A DNA stretch of 64,000 nt, from contig JAWQUS010000002.1 of the NCBI GenBank assembly GCA_036365455.1, forward strand, positions 868,001 through 932,000, in the 5' to 3' direction. Under the pieces are notes generated by a model. The model was not told where the DNA came from, did not search any database, and saw only the letters and a list, made by a program, of their open reading frames with translations. This document shows positions 44,876 to 54,759 of the stretch, piece after piece. This stretch comes from Macrosoma leucophasiata (lineage: Eukaryota > Arthropoda > Insecta > Lepidoptera > Hedylidae). A program made the position numbers and the translations under genes. How positions within the stretch are numbered: the first letter of the stretch is position 1; each line of letters begins with the position of its first letter.

Positions 44876-45589
44876 AAACAGGTTATCGAAATAAGAAAAC
44901 ACTGTGTAAGACTCGACACTGCGTACAAGTCTATACCCGCGGCGTGTCAACTTGTACGCACTAGACATGTTTAACACCTCTGTAAAAACTGGATGACGTT
45001 TCAACATTCGGCAGTTAGTCTGCAATGAGTAAAGCTTGCATTCTATTTGTACATCTTATTTATAAATTCATTGGTTAAAGTTTTTAAAAATATTATTGCA
45101 AATTGTTAGTGATACATTAATTGAGAAAAGATTTAAATTTACAGCTGAGAAAGTTCTATCACAATAATCTTACAGTCGAGATGACATTTAAGTCTACATT
45201 TAACTGAACATAGTGTAAAATAACTTAACTATAAAATAAGATTAAAGTAAATTAATTCGGTCAACACCCATTTTAAAAAGCGGAAATGTCTGAAACTATC
45301 TTGCTGCCATATATCAATTTTACTCAGAATCTTAAGAGGACTTCCTTCGGAATTCAAGACAGACTTATAGGATATAGCACTTTTCATTTTTCATTATAGC
45401 TTTAATAATATTCAACCAAAGCTGCTTCTTAAAAAAATGAAAAAAGAAGCAGATGGATATTTCCATTATTTTCGCCGTTTGGACGTTTTAAAACAACTTT
45501 CATAAATCATTGAATTTCCACTATTAAAATTCAGAAATCCTTTCCATATAATTCATGCTTTTATAAGGTTACACACACATCTATACTTA
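44876..45589. other. intergenic, no gene seen
   Basis: AT-rich, no repeat family recognised. Confidence 0.4.
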
Positions 45590-47725
45590 TAATAAAACAG
45601 TAAAATCCGCGTGTCTGTACATTGTATATATTTACGAAAAACTAATTGGGGGCGATGTTAAAATAGTATTAGAACACTTTTCAATAATTTATAATTTTTT
45701 TGTCTGTCTGATTGTCGGTTTGTAACAAGAAAAGAGCTGTGAATCTTTAAAATCGTAGAAATTCAAAACTGTACATAGATTTTTTTGTTTTAAAGAATAT
45801 TTGGGGCGTGATCTACTATCGATATCGAAGCCAAATATAGTGTTTGTTTGTCTGTTGTTGTTTGTCTGTATGTATGTCCGTGCGAAACTCAAATTAACTT
45901 AATGGATTAACTTCAAATTTCGCATGAATATCCGAGAATTTTCAAGGACACCGCATTGTGTAAGGTTAATAGGTATCGTGCATCTAAATAATGGCGAAAG
46001 CTATTGCCTGCGGTTGTTACTTCACACGGTCCGAGGCCCAACGTATTTCGCTTTTCTGAGGACATTTGATGGTGTGGAGTATCCCACTTACCGCGCAGCC
46101 TGCGTAGCACGTCACCTTCGTGACGGTGACCAAAACTGGAATGACAAACTCGCGGAGGCAAGCGTCAGTGACGGAGAAGTATCGCCATCATCTGTCTGAA
46201 GATTTTCTATGAGCTTTGAGACACGTGCTACTGGAGACGAAGTAACTAGTCGAAGTAACTAATGAACACATGCTGAACACCTGTCTTAGTTCATTTCAAA
46301 ATGTGGTCATCTCCAACCCCGATTGAACTATCAAATATGGGTTACCAGCTCCCCAATCATCAACCCCATCAAGACCGTAGAAATTGGGAGTATAACGCTG
46401 AGACTAATAACGATCCGTGCGAAATGACCATAACACTTTGTTCTCTTCAGAGCAAAAATAAATGTATGATACCGTCCTTGAAAGCGTTGGACAAAACCAG
46501 GGTAAATGTTTTTCTTGGATGCTCATGGTGGAACAGGAAAAACATTTGTAACCACTGACATTCTGGCAGAGGTTAGGAGGCAAGGCAAAATTGCTATTGC
46601 TGCAGCGTCGGGAATTGCTGCCACACTGCTTCCGGAAAGCAAGACATGGCATGTTTAAAATTACCTTACATTTAGAGAGCGCCTAAACGACTGTTTTTGG
46701 TGTGTCATGTAACAGCGATAAGGGACACGTGCTCAAGGATTGCTCTCTGATTGTATGGTATGAGTGTACGAAGGCCAATAGAAAGGCAGTTGAGGCCGTG
46801 GACAGAACCCTGCAGGGCATCCGCAGGAACGAACATTTGAGTGGGTGGTGTCACATTACTGTTCACTGACGATTTCCGGCAAACGCTTCCCGTGGTGACG
46901 TGACGTGAAGCGGGCTGACGAGGTGAATGTTTTGTTGTCACGATCTTAACGAGTTCGTACGCTGCCCTTGACCATTAATATGAGAGCTCGGCTCAGCGAC
47001 AATGCAGGTGCTCAAGAATTTTCTGATGTCCTTCTAAGTCTTCGCGAAAGCACTAAGAAGAGAGAGGTGGACAGATGGTGCTTCCAGTCTTCCGGCAGAG
47101 AAGTATCCAGCTTAGAAGAACTCATTCTCGGTGTCTACAGGGACATCAGTCGTATACCGCACCAGCAGAATACAAGGTTTTGGGTGTGTGAGCGGGCCAT
47201 TTTGACGCCCAAAAATGATCAGGCTGCAGCAATTAATAGGGAATGAAGTTGTCTACACCTCCATAAGACTGTCGTCGAGCAAGATGACGCCACACATTAT
47301 TCCATGGCATTTCTGAACTTCCTGTCTTCAAGCGGACATCCATCGCATACCATCAAGCTGAAGGTAGGTGTCCCAATTATGCTTCTTCGGAACTTATATC
47401 CTCCGAAGTTGTATAACGGGCCCCGCCTTAAAGCCATCTCGCTCCACCGACACACCATTGAGCCGGAAATTCTTACGGGTTGTGGCATTGGTGAGGCAGT
47501 ATTTATACCACGCATTCCCCTCATACCTCATAACTTCACGTTCCAGTTCAAGCGCTTACAGTTGAATGTTTGCTTCGCGATGACCATCAATAAGTCGCAG
47601 GGGCAGACACTGAGGGCAGCGGGTTGGGGAGGACGAGTTGCTTCTCACACGGGCAACTGTACGTCGCTTGCTACCGCGTCACCAATCCTGACCCTCTTTA
47701 CATTTTGGCTCCCGGCAGAATAATT
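45590..47725 (+). pseudogene. Helitron Pif1-like helicase remnant
   Basis: Pieces in different frames keep the order of a Helitron RepHel helicase. They are PTYRAACVARHLRDGD (about 46090), a Walker A P-loop GGTGKTF (about 46530) with IAAASGIAAT, the Walker B region WYECTKANRKA (about 46760) with Tyr where the family has Asp, DDFRQTLPVV (about 46875), TINMRARL (about 46970), and the last motif AMTINKSQGQTL (about 47580). Several frameshifts and stops disrupt it, and the Rep endonuclease half is not seen. The stretch 45590-45700 (TCTATACTTATAATAAAACA) may be the original 5' end. The protein would unwind DNA during rolling-circle transposition. Confidence 0.75.
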
Positions 47726-48164
47726 ACCAACGTAGTTTATAGGAAAGTGTCGTAAGGTTTGATGACCTTTGTACGTATTTTTACTCTTTTGTGTCCGGGA
47801 ATACCTATATTCCTGCATTATTTTCTCTATTTCCTTCAGTCACATCTTATGACTGAACTCAGCAGGATTCCAATATGACTCTCTTCACTCGCTTCGCTTG
47901 CAAAAAAACTTATAGTTTTAATTTAATGCTATTTTAAAAGTTGTTTGCTTACAATGCTAAAGCGACATTGGCATCTTAGGTATGTTTGGTGCTGTACTGC
48001 CTTCACGCAGACGTATATAGTATATAGTAGATACCAAGCATGGAACAGTATTTTCGTCTGAGATCTTAATTCAATTTCGAAAGGATTGACGGTGGTTTCA
48101 ATTAACTTTGTAAACTTGTACATTAAATAACTTCTGATTATAATTAGACAGAAAATTATACAAC
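47726..48164. other. intergenic, no gene seen
   Basis: AT-rich spacer between Helitron remnants. Confidence 0.35.
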
Positions 48165-48430
48165 AACTAGATGACCCGGTAAACTTCGTATTGCCTCAGA
48201 ATGAAATAATGTGTCAAAGGTTTAATAGATACGGACTACGTATGGTAAAATGAAATTGTGGTTTTTACCATTTCCCTTCAATTTCATCATATTTTCTTAC
48301 CTTTTAAACCTGGACCCCCAAACTTCCAAAAATCATTCAAAACCAAAATTAACCAAATCGGTCCAGCCGTTCTCGACTTTTAGCGAGACTAAGGAACAGC
48401 AATTGATTGTTATTTAAATAGATAAAAGGG
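48165..48430 (-). mobile_element. Helitron-like non-autonomous element
   Basis: Reverse copy of the family at 22735-22985: plus strand CTAGATGACCCGGTAAACTT, then CAATTTCATCATATTTTCTT and CAAATCGGTCCAGCCGTTCT. Confidence 0.65.
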
Positions 48431-50498
48431 TAACGAAAAATTGCTGTTAACTAACCTACCTAATGATTAATATTACCTACTTAGAGATACAAACTATACA
48501 AAGTTGTTTTTCCTGTTAACTCATTATATAAAATTTGGCAAAGGTAAGCTCGTAATCTCAGGAAGAAATTAAAAACCATACGAATGAAGTATGTAGCGAA
48601 AAAACTAGTAGTTTATACCTTCAAATCTAATTTGCATGATAATCACCGTTACCTAGTTTTCGCATCGCATCCAAAATTAATGTGAGAACTGCATTAGTGA
48701 ATGAACATCGGACAATGCTGACTTTCTGTAAGCAATTGACTGTTGATGATTGGATAAAAAAAATATACATCCGCATCTGGGCAACATCAAACAATTGTTG
48801 CCGATTATCGACGCCTCATTTGGATTGACTGTGTAATGTATTGACACGTGTATTGCCGGCTTTATTGTTACCAATTCTGAGGTCTTGGTGTAGGTGTAAA
48901 TCAGACACTGTTGGTACTGAACCAGAATTTCTAAACAATGGCTCCAAGGACGCATTTTGGATAAACTGACATATGATGATTTGAAAGTCCAAAATATCTG
49001 AGAAATAATCGCGATTGCGGGATAAACTAGGCCGCACGCGCATTATATCCAATAACACAGATGACACCTATGTTAAATACAATTATTTAAATAATAAATT
49101 AATATTACATTGCGGTCAAAAGGAGCCTACAATGTGCGAGAAATAAGGTTGTATTCAAACTATTCAAATTGAATACGGGATATAGAATCTTTTGATTATG
49201 CCCATATAACATTATAGAATATCATTATTATATATATAGATGATATTCTATGTCATTGATTATGCCAGTAAAGTCAAAATTAGTCTCGCACGCTATACGC
49301 CAGGAGCGTAGCTACTACTACAACTCGACCGCCTAACTTGATCGCTTTTGCCCTGGCTTTTGGGCACTGCTTTCATATACAAAAGCAATATCTAGTCAGA
49401 TTACCAGAACAAAACATAAACTGAGCCCGGACACAAGCTATCAAGTTAGGTAATCGAGCCGCTAGACGCAACGTAGAGTCAAGGGTCGTATTTCCCGAGA
49501 TTCGAAACAAATTCGTTCTCTGGACAAAGTGTAGGTACATACCTAGTTACTCATCTGTCAGAATTACAATCATAAATTCACGCATCCATTGAACAGTTGA
49601 ACACGTAAAATGGCGTGTCTGTGTCTAATGATTATAAATCGGTATTTGATAAAATACAACTTTGGATTTCGGAAGTATGCCAAGTTAGTTTCTTGGCGTA
49701 TTTTGTGAACATGTAATACACCTACTTTATATTATTCCTACATGAGAATTTGCCTTTTAGAAAATATAGTACTCCTATTACCTAATTTAAAATAGCTTGC
49801 TTTTGAATTACTCTGAGTAGCTGCCGCATATGTATAATAATTATCACTTGGCAAGTCCTAAAATTAATTATAAAATACAATACCTATGTAAATTTGCACA
49901 CCGACTTACTCTATTTGAATAATGCAGACACTTTTCTTATTTATTTAAGAATCCCGGTATTAGGTTTATTAGGTACCTATGTCTTTGACAATATAAGCAG
50001 AAAATAGGTCCTATACAGGTAATTTCAATTTAATGTCGCGGTGTTTTTTTTTTGTCGTTCATTATAACATTTTACTGCATTGTCTATTGTTTACTCAAAT
50101 AAAGTAAGCTGGTTTACAAAAATATGAACTACATATTACTAAACCCATTGTTTTAAAGATTATAAGGCTCGTGCTACACGCGTCATGTACGTTTAACAAA
50201 TACATATAACTAAGATTAATAATAGATTTAAAACGGGAATGCATATTCAAGTATTTTGTGGTGTCATCTCACTCAATAAATTAAATTAAAAAAAATAACA
50301 CATGCCTAAAAATTTGTGGCGCACTGGGAGCAGTCAATGGAAGCTAATCTTTGGACATGAAAAGTTTATCATTACTTTATACAAGTATCAAGACCAGTCT
50401 ACATTAGGCACACAACATTATTCAGTTAATGTTACAAAATAGCAAAATACTTTGCTGTATTGTCAATTGTCACTTTTAACATTCGAGTTGTTTCACCA
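48431..50498. other. intergenic and likely 3' UTR of the Wsck-type gene at the right end
   Basis: AT-rich. A 12-bp inverted repeat at 49214-49251 is the only notable structure. Transcript 3' sequence of the minus-strand gene must lie just left of 50499; no end could be fixed. Confidence 0.4.
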
Positions 50499-52706
50499 TT
50501 ATGAAACGATTTCGTACTGTGGTACATGAGGTTCATAACTGAATCCATTGTAATGTGTAAAACTGAGACCCCTAGTGCCGGGTCCTTCCGCGAATGGCGT
50601 CAGTTCGCGAACGAGAGACGAGAACGATGGTCTCTCGTCGGGATCCACCTGCCAGCATTGTAGGCACAACTGGAAAAGTTCGTCGCCAACGTAGGAAGGC
50701 TGCGAGGGCCGCATGCCTCGGAGCACTCTACCGGCTACATCCTTGTTCGCCGTGTGGGCGTAAGGAGTCGCCCCGAGACCGAACGCCTCCCACATGAAAC
50801 AGCCGTACGACCAAATGTCGGCCTTCGGGTTGAACCGCGTCTGTCTCAGCATCTCGTGGGACGTCCACCTCGTATAGTCCGGTGTCTCGTGCAACGGCCG
50901 CATGTGCGACAACCCGAACCCGGCCACCTTCACAGCGCCGCTCTCGCTCATCACCACGTTACGGCAACAGAGCCGCCTGTGAGCTATCTTCTTACTGTGC
51001 AAGTATTCCATCCCAGCCGCCACGTCCACACATATTTGCAGCACTCGGTTCTCCGTTGTCAAAGAGAACTTGTTGTTCTGCAGGTCACGATGACGACTCT
51101 GTAACAACATTTCTTTTAATGTCATCTTTATATCTTGCAACATCACAAACAGTGTCGTATTTGTTTCACAGATGCCTATGAGCGATATAACATTTTCGTG
51201 TTCGCTAGATTTTATAAGGAGATCCAGTTCTTGCAACATGAGCTTCTTGTCAGGTTTCTCTAATTCTCGGTCAGATATTACTTGAACCAGGCCTGGAGTC
51301 TGAGCTCCGTGTTGCTGGACCCTGCCTTTAGTGAACTTTCCATAGGTTCCCAAACCAACCACACAAGAAATATCTATATCAATTAGATTCCTAGGTATAT
51401 TCCATAATTTACGTTTCAAATTACCATAATAGTCCACCCTCTCTTCTTCGTCTTGTAGGAATCCAGAATTTTCTATCTCCATACACGGCTCGCTGAGACT
51501 TAATGGCATAGATTGGGAGCCTCTCTGCAGTCGAGCCAGGTGTATCCGTTTACGTAATATTATGAGCAAACCGACGCCGATCAGCAGTAAAACAACCCCA
51601 ATAGCAATACCTGCCCCAAGTGCCACTACCATTGGAGATACTTCTTCTGGTTCATTGATATTTAAAATGATCTTTTTTGTTGATTCAGCATATCTTATTT
51701 TCTTCACGTGATTTTTCTCACTCACTACACCAACAGACACATCAATATCATTTGTTAGAGGCAACGGAGCATTATAAAAACCATTATAAGTAGACTTGTC
51801 TCCAATAGTAAAATCATTATTAATCTCATACGGGTCGAGCTCAGCAGTGATGTAATATGGTAGACCTTGATCAGTAGCATACGTGAAATTCCCAAGGTTT
51901 TCTGTAATAAAGCCCTGCTGGTAAACCTCAATTGAAACAACAATTCGGTACATGGAAACTGGTCCATTAACATTTTTTGCTTTAAGTACCCTAACAACCA
52001 TTTTGTCTCCATGCCTCTGTCTGAATTCAACGTCAGGTGGACTCGGATCAGGTGTTCCAATAATGGTTTCCACACTAACAGTAATATTTGCGCCCTCTTC
52101 CTCATAATTGGTAGCAGCAACACTTATATTGTAAACAGAACCAGGTTGTAAGTTCGGAAGCTCCGATTGTAATGTACTATTTGATACTCTCCACTCAACA
52201 GGCTGTAATGCAAAGTCAGCATATGTCTCGATCACAAACGCTCGGATGACATAACCGGTGATAATTGAATATGCTTGTGGTCGGGTCCATTTTACTCTGA
52301 CAGTAGTTTCAGTGACATTAACAATTTCTAGGGACATGGGACTACCAGGCGCGGTGACTTCCGTGTCGTACACACTAGCGGCATTCTCACCTCCACACTT
52401 CTGAGTCTCGTTCTTCGGACAAGGCGTGTCACAGGACTCCGGGCCGAGTTTGAAGACGCCGGGTACATTACCGCAGAAGCAGTTGGATTCGTTGCCAATA
52501 AGCGCGTACTTGTAATAAATGTGTTCGCAGGCGGACAGACAGACGTCGACCGACTGCCCAGTGTGAGTGTTCAAAACGTCCTCCCTGAAGCGGTAGCACC
52601 CGATGTAGTCGCCGCGGTCACCGCTTGTTAACACGAAGAACACCGCGACCATTACACACACTGTATACACCATAGTCAGCACACCCATTGTATTTGCTTG
52701 ACTCAC
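50499..52706 (-). CDS. Wsck: Wsck-type receptor with WSC, FN3 and tyrosine-kinase-like domain
   Basis: A single uninterrupted 735-residue frame. Residues 1-29 hold a hydrophobic signal segment (TMVYTVCVMVAVFFVL). A cysteine-rich WSC domain follows (about 31-115, GCYRF ... CFCGN ... CGG), then fibronectin type III (about 121-215, VKWTRPQ), a second extracellular region, a membrane helix (about 358-385) with an RKR stop, and a kinase-like domain (about 445-705). The Gly loop GLGTYG, MEYLHSKKIAHR and DIWSYG are kept. However, the VAVK lysine is Ile (VQVI, 477), HRD is HRR (576-578), DFG is GFG (596-598) and APE is SHE. It is therefore probably catalytically dead and acts as a signalling scaffold at the cell surface. 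Family assignment rests on the WSC-FN3-TM-kinase order of insect Wsck. Start chosen as the first Met before the signal segment; Met7 is an alternative. Confidence 0.9.
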   Translation of the reverse strand: MSQANTMGVLTMVYTVCVMVAVFFVLTSGDRGDYIGCYRFREDVLNTHTGQSVDVCLSACEHIYYKYALIGNESNCFCGNVPGVFKLGPESCDTPCPKNETQKCGGENAASVYDTEVTAPGSPMSLEIVNVTETTVRVKWTRPQAYSIITGYVIRAFVIETYADFALQPVEWRVSNSTLQSELPNLQPGSVYNISVAATNYEEEGANITVSVETIIGTPDPSPPDVEFRQRHGDKMVVRVLKAKNVNGPVSMYRIVVSIEVYQQGFITENLGNFTYATDQGLPYYITAELDPYEINNDFTIGDKSTYNGFYNAPLPLTNDIDVSVGVVSEKNHVKKIRYAESTKKIILNINEPEEVSPMVVALGAGIAIGVVLLLIGVGLLIILRKRIHLARLQRGSQSMPLSLSEPCMEIENSGFLQDEEERVDYYGNLKRKLWNIPRNLIDIDISCVVGLGTYGKFTKGRVQQHGAQTPGLVQVISDRELEKPDKKLMLQELDLLIKSSEHENVISLIGICETNTTLFVMLQDIKMTLKEMLLQSRHRDLQNNKFSLTTENRVLQICVDVAAGMEYLHSKKIAHRRLCCRNVVMSESGAVKVAGFGLSHMRPLHETPDYTRWTSHEMLRQTRFNPKADIWSYGCFMWEAFGLGATPYAHTANKDVAGRVLRGMRPSQPSYVGDELFQLCLQCWQVDPDERPSFSSLVRELTPFAEGPGTRGLSFTHYNGFSYEPHVPQYEIVS

Positions 52707-53159
52707 ACCAGTGACACAAACATCCGTTAAGGTTAACGCATTTCGTGCGACTCTGACCAGCTCGAATGTAACAAGGTCAAAACAAAAACACTTGAATTCA
52801 CTTGACTGTGTTGTATAATTAAGACCGCATGGCTTAACAAGTAATTATCTTCAAAAGCTAGAATCGATTAGACAAAGCCGCAAGAAGTTTTTTTTTTTTG
52901 CTGTTTCTGACATTTGACGGTCTGATGACAATGATGACATAATAAACAGTGATGAGCGGTATTTATTATTAACTGTATCACAACGTATAACGATCACTCG
53001 TTATCAAAGCAAAGCTAAAGTTTTTTTTCATAACAACATTATTCGCTAGAATCCGCTAGATAAATACAACTTACAAGTCAAAACCAAGCTGCTGTTGTCA
53101 GTCCAAGTTATCCTCAACGCTCTATAACGCGCAAACTAAAACGAAGTTATTTATTTAAG

Positions 53160-53905
53160 CGTCTGCTACACGGTTTGAAATGAGGTATGAAACCAAGGTG
53201 ACCTTGAACGGAAGTGAGATACGGATTGCGGGCTACACGGTTTGAAACCAATTGAATTGCGCGGATAGGACGTGTCGATATTTCGTTTGTATACCGTGTA
53301 TTAACGCTATAATGACGCCATGACACCTTACTTATCTGTACAACATATAGTTCGAGTGAGTTTTGCATTTTTGTGTGCAATTAAAGAAAAAAGAGGAATA
53401 AAAATAATATGGATGAGGCGGTGTTTAAAGGAGAGATTAACGCTTAGTCATATAACCTTAATTTTATTAATCTCCTGGACTTTCGTGACTTAAATAACTT
53501 TAGTCGAACATCAGTTGCATCCGCACGCGCTCGCTGACGCAGAGTGACTGTCGTACGCGTGGTTTTAAACAAGCGGCTACACGGTTTCAAACCAACGCTT
53601 ATGTCAATGGTTTGCAACGCAAGCCCCGCTACCAAGGACGTATGAATGTCATGTGATATTTGGCATAAAACAACGGTCTACGCTGTTTCAAACCTTTGTT
53701 TCAAATCACCGTTTAATTTTATTCAGTTTATTCATTTATTTCATATAATTGGGCTCCTGGAGAGCACTTTTACATCGTCATTTTTTTAAACCAACCTCTT
53801 GGTTGGTAATTCACTCTAGTGAATAACCACTAATAATAATCAAAAACACACTATAAATTAAATAGACACTGAACAATTTTGTATAATAATACCGTGTAGC
53901 AGACG
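53160..53905. mobile_element. DNA element with 15-bp terminal inverted repeats and internal repeats
   Basis: CGTCTGCTACACGGT at 53160-53174 is exactly inverted at 53891-53905 (ACCGTGTAGCAGACG). The subterminal motif CTACACGGTTTGAAACC or variants recurs at about 53167, 53232, 53573 and 53678. No transposase frame. The family is not recognised. Confidence 0.75.
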
Positions 53906-54059
53906 TTCTAGCAATATGTGAAAACAAATAGGGTGGATAGAATGTTAGCATTAGTACGAGTAGGAGTTTCTATATGTAAGTGTATGGTTACACTTACTTA
54001 TGAAAACTCTCTATTTAGTATTTTGAAAACTAGCATGTTCTTTAAAGAAAACTGGAGAG

Positions 54060-54180
54060 AATAAATTGACTTCAGGCAAGAGTCGAACTCGCGAACACTG
54101 GGAATCTAGTCCAGCGGCTTTCCTAACTAAGCTACCGAAATTTACGCCTGATTTGTCAATTTTTCCTTCACATTTTATTG
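54060..54180 (-). mobile_element. tRNA-derived SINE fragment
   Basis: Minus strand reads GGTAGCTTAGTTAGGAAAGC ... GAGTTCGACTC, a decayed tRNA-like head with A and B boxes. The similar fragment at 61680-61800 shares the flanking GAGAG and TTGACTTC phrases. Confidence 0.6.
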
Positions 54181-54737
54181 CATTACCTTATGGCGGCAGT
54201 AGCGACATCTATTGCCAACAACGTTAGTTAAGCAATCGATATAGGTAATTAAATAATAAATAACCGCTATTGGAGCGGCAATTTCAGTGGTCGTGGTCGA
54301 TGGGCGTTGCGGGCGTTTGGTGGAACGAACCTTTTATGTAATTAACAGCAAGACAAAAACAGACAAAGCGGCGTCATTTTGGCCGTTATCGGCATTGGGT
54401 CGGAATTGAACTCATATGATATAGTCATCTCTTTCATATTAGTTACTCACGATGTGGGTAAGACGAAGATATAGTTAATCGCAGCATTCCTGCTAAATAT
54501 GCTGTACTTGGTTATTGGTCTGAGTTTTTAACATTTCCAAGGTCAATGGTTTTTACACATAGAGACGTTACTCCTTACCTCTACACTCCATAATATTTGT
54601 TTGTTGACGTTTGACTGACACAATTTTGAAATGCAAAACGTTAAAAAACGGACGAAAACGTAAACAACCTATTTATGAAGTGGAGTATTATTTTCTCTCT
54701 TTACACATATTAGTAATATTTAACATTACTCGTTATT

Positions 54738-54759
54738 ATGTCTACGAGATCTGGAAAGC
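54738..54759 (+). CDS. NuSAP-like gene, exon 1
   Basis: 22 bp from ATG to AAGC|GTAAGT, encoding MSTRSGK plus one base. Chosen because it joins in frame to 54838 after the TTTTTCAG acceptor, giving MSTRSGKRIHGSLHED rather than the internal Met at 54891. Confidence 0.8.

Larger units (their letters stand above)
52707..54737. promoter_or_regulatory. divergent promoter region between Wsck-type and NuSAP-like genes
   Basis: About 2 kb between two start codons pointing apart; promoters of both genes must lie here. It also holds a 746-bp inverted-repeat element (53160-53905) and a tRNA-derived SINE (54060-54180). No TATA box can be assigned with confidence. Confidence 0.5.

Noticed and set aside
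51755..52123. Second minus-strand ORF inside the Wsck-type gene
   Set aside because: Off-frame to the 735-codon ORF and without recognisable motifs.
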